Part shown: one piece after another, positions 61,549-64,000 of the stretch | How the letters are laid out: each line of letters opens with the position of its first letter | Numbering within the stretch: the first letter of the stretch is position 1 | From: Streptomyces vietnamensis | Lineage (GTDB): Bacteria; Actinomycetota; Actinomycetes; Streptomycetales; Streptomycetaceae | Reading direction: 5' to 3' | Length of the DNA: 64,000 nucleotides | Assembly: GCF_000830005.1 (NCBI RefSeq) | Contig: NZ_CP010407.1 | Location: forward strand, 6,460,001 to 6,524,000 | Translations under genes and position numbers: made by a program | Notes under the pieces: model-generated | The model's database searches: none | What the model was told of the DNA's origin: nothing | The model's input: the letters and a program-made list of their open reading frames with translations, nothing else

Positions 61549-61746
61549 TTATCGCTCGCGACTCGACAGCAGCAGCACCCGAGTCCACGCGCTGAGCTGA
61601 CGCACCATCGCGCCGGCGTGCGCGGCCCGCTCACGGCGGAAGGGGAGGACGAGCAGGGCGGGGACGAAGGCGAGGGTCACGAGCAGCAGGGGCAGGGTGG
61701 CGACGAGAACGATCAGGGCGCGCTGGGCCCAGCGGAGCGTACGCAT
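61549..61746 (-). CDS. Small membrane protein (65 residues)
   Basis: A 65-residue protein with a basic N-terminus (MRTLRWAQRA), one long hydrophobic segment (LIVLVATLPLLLVTLAFVPALLVLPF, about 11-36), and a basic C-terminus. The ATG at 61746 has GAAGGA five bases upstream, which is the reason for choosing it over a longer reading to 62010. It lies 26 bp upstream of the deacetylase gene and in the same direction, so it probably belongs with it or with the divergent XRE regulator. Family not recognised. Confidence 0.7.
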   Translation of the reverse strand: MRTLRWAQRALIVLVATLPLLLVTLAFVPALLVLPFRRERAAHAGAMVRQLSAWTRVLLLSSRER

Positions 61747-61801
61747 GGGGTTCCTTCGGGGAGGGGATCGACGAGCCCCCACCGTCGGCGGCATCCGGTA
61801 C

Positions 61802-61824
61802 GTTGCGAAAGCCGCAACCGTTGC
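61802..61824. promoter_or_regulatory. Alternating GTTGC half-sites in the XRE-gene promoter
   Basis: GTTGCG (61802) and CGCAAC (61813) form an inverted repeat with 5 bp between, and GCAAC-C-GTTGC (61814-61824) forms another that shares the central arm. The arrangement, 35-57 bp before the regulator's start, suggests cooperative binding by the XRE protein itself. Confidence 0.5.
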
Positions 61825-61858
61825 CGTCGCGGTGTCCACAGCGCCCGGGGGAGGCACC

Positions 61859-63406
61859 GTGACCGAAGTCGCACGTACGCGGGGGAGTTCGTCGGAGATC
61901 GAGCGCGGAGAGGTCCCGGAGGTTGCGGCGCTCGGCAACGTGTTGAAGGAGCTGTTCACCAGGCTGGGCATCAGCCAGAGCCAGTACGCGTACCGCGTCC
62001 ACCTCGACAAGTCCGCCGTCTCCCGCTACCTCTCCGGCCGCCGGGTCGCGCCCCAGGACTTCATCGACCGCCTGGTCCGGGAGATCGAGGACCACCTCGG
62101 AGCCCCGCTCCAGCTGGAGGCGAAGGAGGCGCTGCGCGGCCGGCGCCTCGAGGCGCTGCGGGTCTGCAGCCCGGACGAGTACCGCCTGGAGAGCCTGCGG
62201 GACGAGCTGGCGCGCTCACGGCGCGACACGGAGCGGGCGCACCGCAACATCGAGGCGTTGAACGCGTTGCTGGACAAGAAGGAGGCGGAGGCGCGGGGCG
62301 TCGCCGACGACCTCACGAGCCTCCGCCTCGACTGGGGCGCGGAGCGGTCCGCCTTCGCCCGCGCCCAGGAGGACCTCCTCCGCCAGATCGACCGGCTCCG
62401 CCAGGACCTCCAGGACGCGGAACACCTCCGGGCGGAGGCGGAACGCCAGACCCGCGAGCTGCGGGACCACGTCCTCGACCTGGAGGAGGAGCTGTCGCGG
62501 CGGTCGGCGGTCACGCCCGGCGATGTGCCGCTGGAGCTGTTCAAGCAGCAGCTCCAGCGGATGTGGGACGAGGAGGACCTGACCGAGGCGGCGCGGGACC
62601 TGACCGAGGCGGCCTGGTCGCGGCCGCTGGAGGACGTGGCGGAGCTGCTCCGCTGGCTGCGGGAGATCGGCGCGGCCCCGGAGACCTTCGCCGCGGACGT
62701 GGCACGGCTGAGGCCGTTGGAGGACGTCCTGGCGTTCAGCCCGGAGGTCACGAGGCTCGGACGCTCCAGGGTCAGGGAGTCGTGGGTGTCCGCCGTCGCC
62801 GCCCGGGTCACCGAGCGCAACGCGGCCGCCGTCTACCAGGGGCTGCGAGACCCCGAGACCCGCTCCGAGGCCGAGGCCGACCGCATCCTCGCCGAGGCGG
62901 TCGGCCGCGTGCAGAGCAACGCGGAGGCGGTCGCCCTGGTGTCGGCCGCGCTGACCGGCACGGCGCCCCCGGCCCGCCTGCCGCGCGTGGCCGAGAAGCT
63001 CGCCAGGGGGAGCCGGCTCGACCTGCTCGGCATACGGGTCGCGGTCGGGCTCGCACAGGCGGGGAGGTACGACGTGGCGGCCCTCGTGATCGCCGTCGCG
63101 GCCGGCCACGCGCCGGACCGGGAGGGGGACGAGATCGACGACGTGCGGCTCGCCCGCTGTCTCCGGGAGCTCGACGAGGACCTGATCGCGTCCCTGTTCG
63201 ACCTGGTGACGTGGCTGGACGACACGACCGTCATGACGACCTTCGCCGACCGGCTCGCCCGCGCGCACGAGAAGGCGCTCCTGGAGCGGCTGCTCACCAC
63301 CATGGCCGAGCACGGAAGGCTGGAGCTCCTCGACCTCTTCGACGTCCGGACGTCCGGACGGCTGAAGCGCGCGGTCAGGGACGTGCGCGCCTCACGTGGC
63401 CAGTAG
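61859..63406 (+). CDS. XRE-type regulator with long coiled coil
   Basis: A 515-residue protein. The helix-turn-helix (LKELFTRLGISQSQYAYRVHLDKSAVSRYLSGRRVAPQDFIDRLV, about 28-72) is followed by a coiled coil (about 115-225, ELARSRRDTERAHRNIEALNALLDKKEAEARG... LDLEEELSRRSA) and a helical repeat domain rich in LxxL, with no family I can name. Long XRE proteins with such C-terminal halves are common in Streptomyces and usually have unknown roles. The GTG at 61859 follows GGGGGAGGCACC. It overlaps the partial kinase gene by 15 bp at its 3' end. Confidence 0.78.
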   Translation: MTEVARTRGSSSEIERGEVPEVAALGNVLKELFTRLGISQSQYAYRVHLDKSAVSRYLSGRRVAPQDFIDRLVREIEDHLGAPLQLEAKEALRGRRLEALRVCSPDEYRLESLRDELARSRRDTERAHRNIEALNALLDKKEAEARGVADDLTSLRLDWGAERSAFARAQEDLLRQIDRLRQDLQDAEHLRAEAERQTRELRDHVLDLEEELSRRSAVTPGDVPLELFKQQLQRMWDEEDLTEAARDLTEAAWSRPLEDVAELLRWLREIGAAPETFAADVARLRPLEDVLAFSPEVTRLGRSRVRESWVSAVAARVTERNAAAVYQGLRDPETRSEAEADRILAEAVGRVQSNAEAVALVSAALTGTAPPARLPRVAEKLARGSRLDLLGIRVAVGLAQAGRYDVAALVIAVAAGHAPDREGDEIDDVRLARCLRELDEDLIASLFDLVTWLDDTTVMTTFADRLARAHEKALLERLLTTMAEHGRLELLDLFDVRTSGRLKRAVRDVRASRGQ

Positions 63407-64000
63407 CCGCGCCCGGCACTCCGCCACGTCGAAGTCCCCCGGCGGGTACTTCGGATCCAGCGCCTCCAGGTGTTCGAGCAGCAGCTTGCTGATCGCCCAG
63501 TTGCGGTACCACTTGCGGTCCGCCGGGACCAGGTACCACGGGGCCTCGTCCGTCGTGCAGCGTTCGAGGGCGATCTCGTACGCCTTCCGGTACTCCGGCC
63601 ACAGCGCCCGCTCCTCGATGTCGCCCGGGTCGAACTTCCAGTGCTTGTCGGGGTTGTCGAGGCGCTTGAGGAGCCGGTCGCGCTGTTCCTCGTACGAGAG
63701 GTGGAGGAAGACCTTGACCACGGTCACCCCGTCCTCGGCGAGGGACTTCTCGAAGCGGTTGATCTGGCCGTAGCGGCGGCTGATCAGGCGGCGCGGGGCC
63801 AGCTCGCGGACGCGGGCGACGAGGACGTCCTCGTAGTGCGAGCGGTCGAAGATGCCGATCTCGCCCGGCTGGGGGAGCGCCCGCATGATCCGCCAGAGGA
63901 AGGGGTGGTTCTGCTCCTCCCGGGTCGGCGCCTTGAAGGCGCGGATGCGGCAGCCGGACGGGTTGAAGTGCCCGATGACGTGCTTGACCGTGCCGCCCTT
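63392..64000 (-). CDS. Polyphosphate kinase 2 family protein, 5' end beyond the window
   Basis: The visible 202 codons are the C-terminal part of a PPK2-type kinase, which transfers phosphate between polyphosphate and nucleotides. Recognisable segments are GHFNPSGCRIRAFKAPTREEQNHPFLWRIMRALP, EIGIFDRSHYEDVLVARV (Walker B-like DRSHYE), and WKFDPGDIEERALWPEYRKAYEIALERC, then APWYLVPADRKWYRNWAISKLLLEHLE, all typical. The reading frame is open to the window edge, so the Walker A region lies outside. Its stop overlaps the XRE gene by 15 bp, tail to tail. Confidence 0.9.
   Translation of the reverse strand, partial: KGGTVKHVIGHFNPSGCRIRAFKAPTREEQNHPFLWRIMRALPQPGEIGIFDRSHYEDVLVARVRELAPRRLISRRYGQINRFEKSLAEDGVTVVKVFLHLSYEEQRDRLLKRLDNPDKHWKFDPGDIEERALWPEYRKAYEIALERCTTDEAPWYLVPADRKWYRNWAISKLLLEHLEALDPKYPPGDFDVAECRARLLAT

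Overview
The window is a high-GC actinobacterial chromosome segment and almost certainly Streptomyces. GTG and TTG starts are common, GGAGG-type ribosome sites are strong, the coding DNA is about 70-75 percent G+C, and the gene order matches, from memory, the S. coelicolor region from about SCO5975 (arginine deiminase) to SCO6050. No rRNA, tRNA, CRISPR array, integrase or transposase was recognised. The two outermost genes run off the window ends.

Layout. (1) 1-3.3 kb: the tail of a proline-rich membrane protein, then arcA and argF. (2) 3.3-4 kb: an anti-sigma-type ATPase. (3) 4-15.7 kb: a catabolic island with an enoyl-CoA hydratase overlapping a two-domain FAD monooxygenase/old-yellow-enzyme fusion, a PaaX-type repressor, an aryl-CoA ligase, an acyl-CoA dehydrogenase and a Rid protein. 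Together these look like an aerobic 2-aminobenzoyl-CoA type pathway. A DUF1772 protein, a TetR regulator, a SnoaL-like protein, a CGNR regulator and a ureohydrolase lie within it. (4) 15.7-24.6 kb: an MFS exporter, a PASTA-like protein, an HTH-MurA fusion, a VOC protein, a decayed NmrA-like gene, aconitase and a secreted FG-GAP protein. (5) 25-33.5 kb: carbohydrate uptake, with ngcEFG (chitobiose/GlcNAc type), the ROK regulator rok7B7 and the xylFGH transporter. (6) 33.7-43.3 kb: dxs, an amino-acid permease, a lectin-like protein, the fadBA pair and an alpha/beta hydrolase. (7) 43.4-52.8 kb: RNase D, an orphan response regulator, DUF3000, and scattered haem genes hemE, cgoX and chdC of the coproporphyrin-dependent route, with an RTX-like secreted protein, a CoA-disulfide-reductase-like flavoprotein and a DUF4349 lipoprotein. 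(8) 53-57.3 kb: a DUF692 (MNIO) operon with two TIGR04222 proteins, one ending in a Cys/Ser/Gly tail, then DUF2332. (9) 57.5-64 kb: a Pth2-like hydrolase, AIM24, an ABC pair, a lipoprotein deacetylase, an XRE/coiled-coil regulator and a partial polyphosphate kinase 2.

The most unusual system is the MNIO operon at 52,962-56,212. A DUF692 enzyme carries a C-terminal partner-like domain and is translationally close to a membrane protein whose last 71 residues are almost only Ser, Cys and Gly, with 11 cysteines. This has the shape of a modifying enzyme plus a Cys-rich substrate. A second theme is regulatory DNA. The HTH-MurA and aconitase genes share a TTATCTC-N6-GAGAT operator, aconitase also has an iron-box-like site, and the ngc operon has a DasR-like site. 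A third theme is minisatellites of 9, 15 and 24 bp at gene ends, one of which carries an in-frame stop that has probably shortened an acyl-CoA dehydrogenase.
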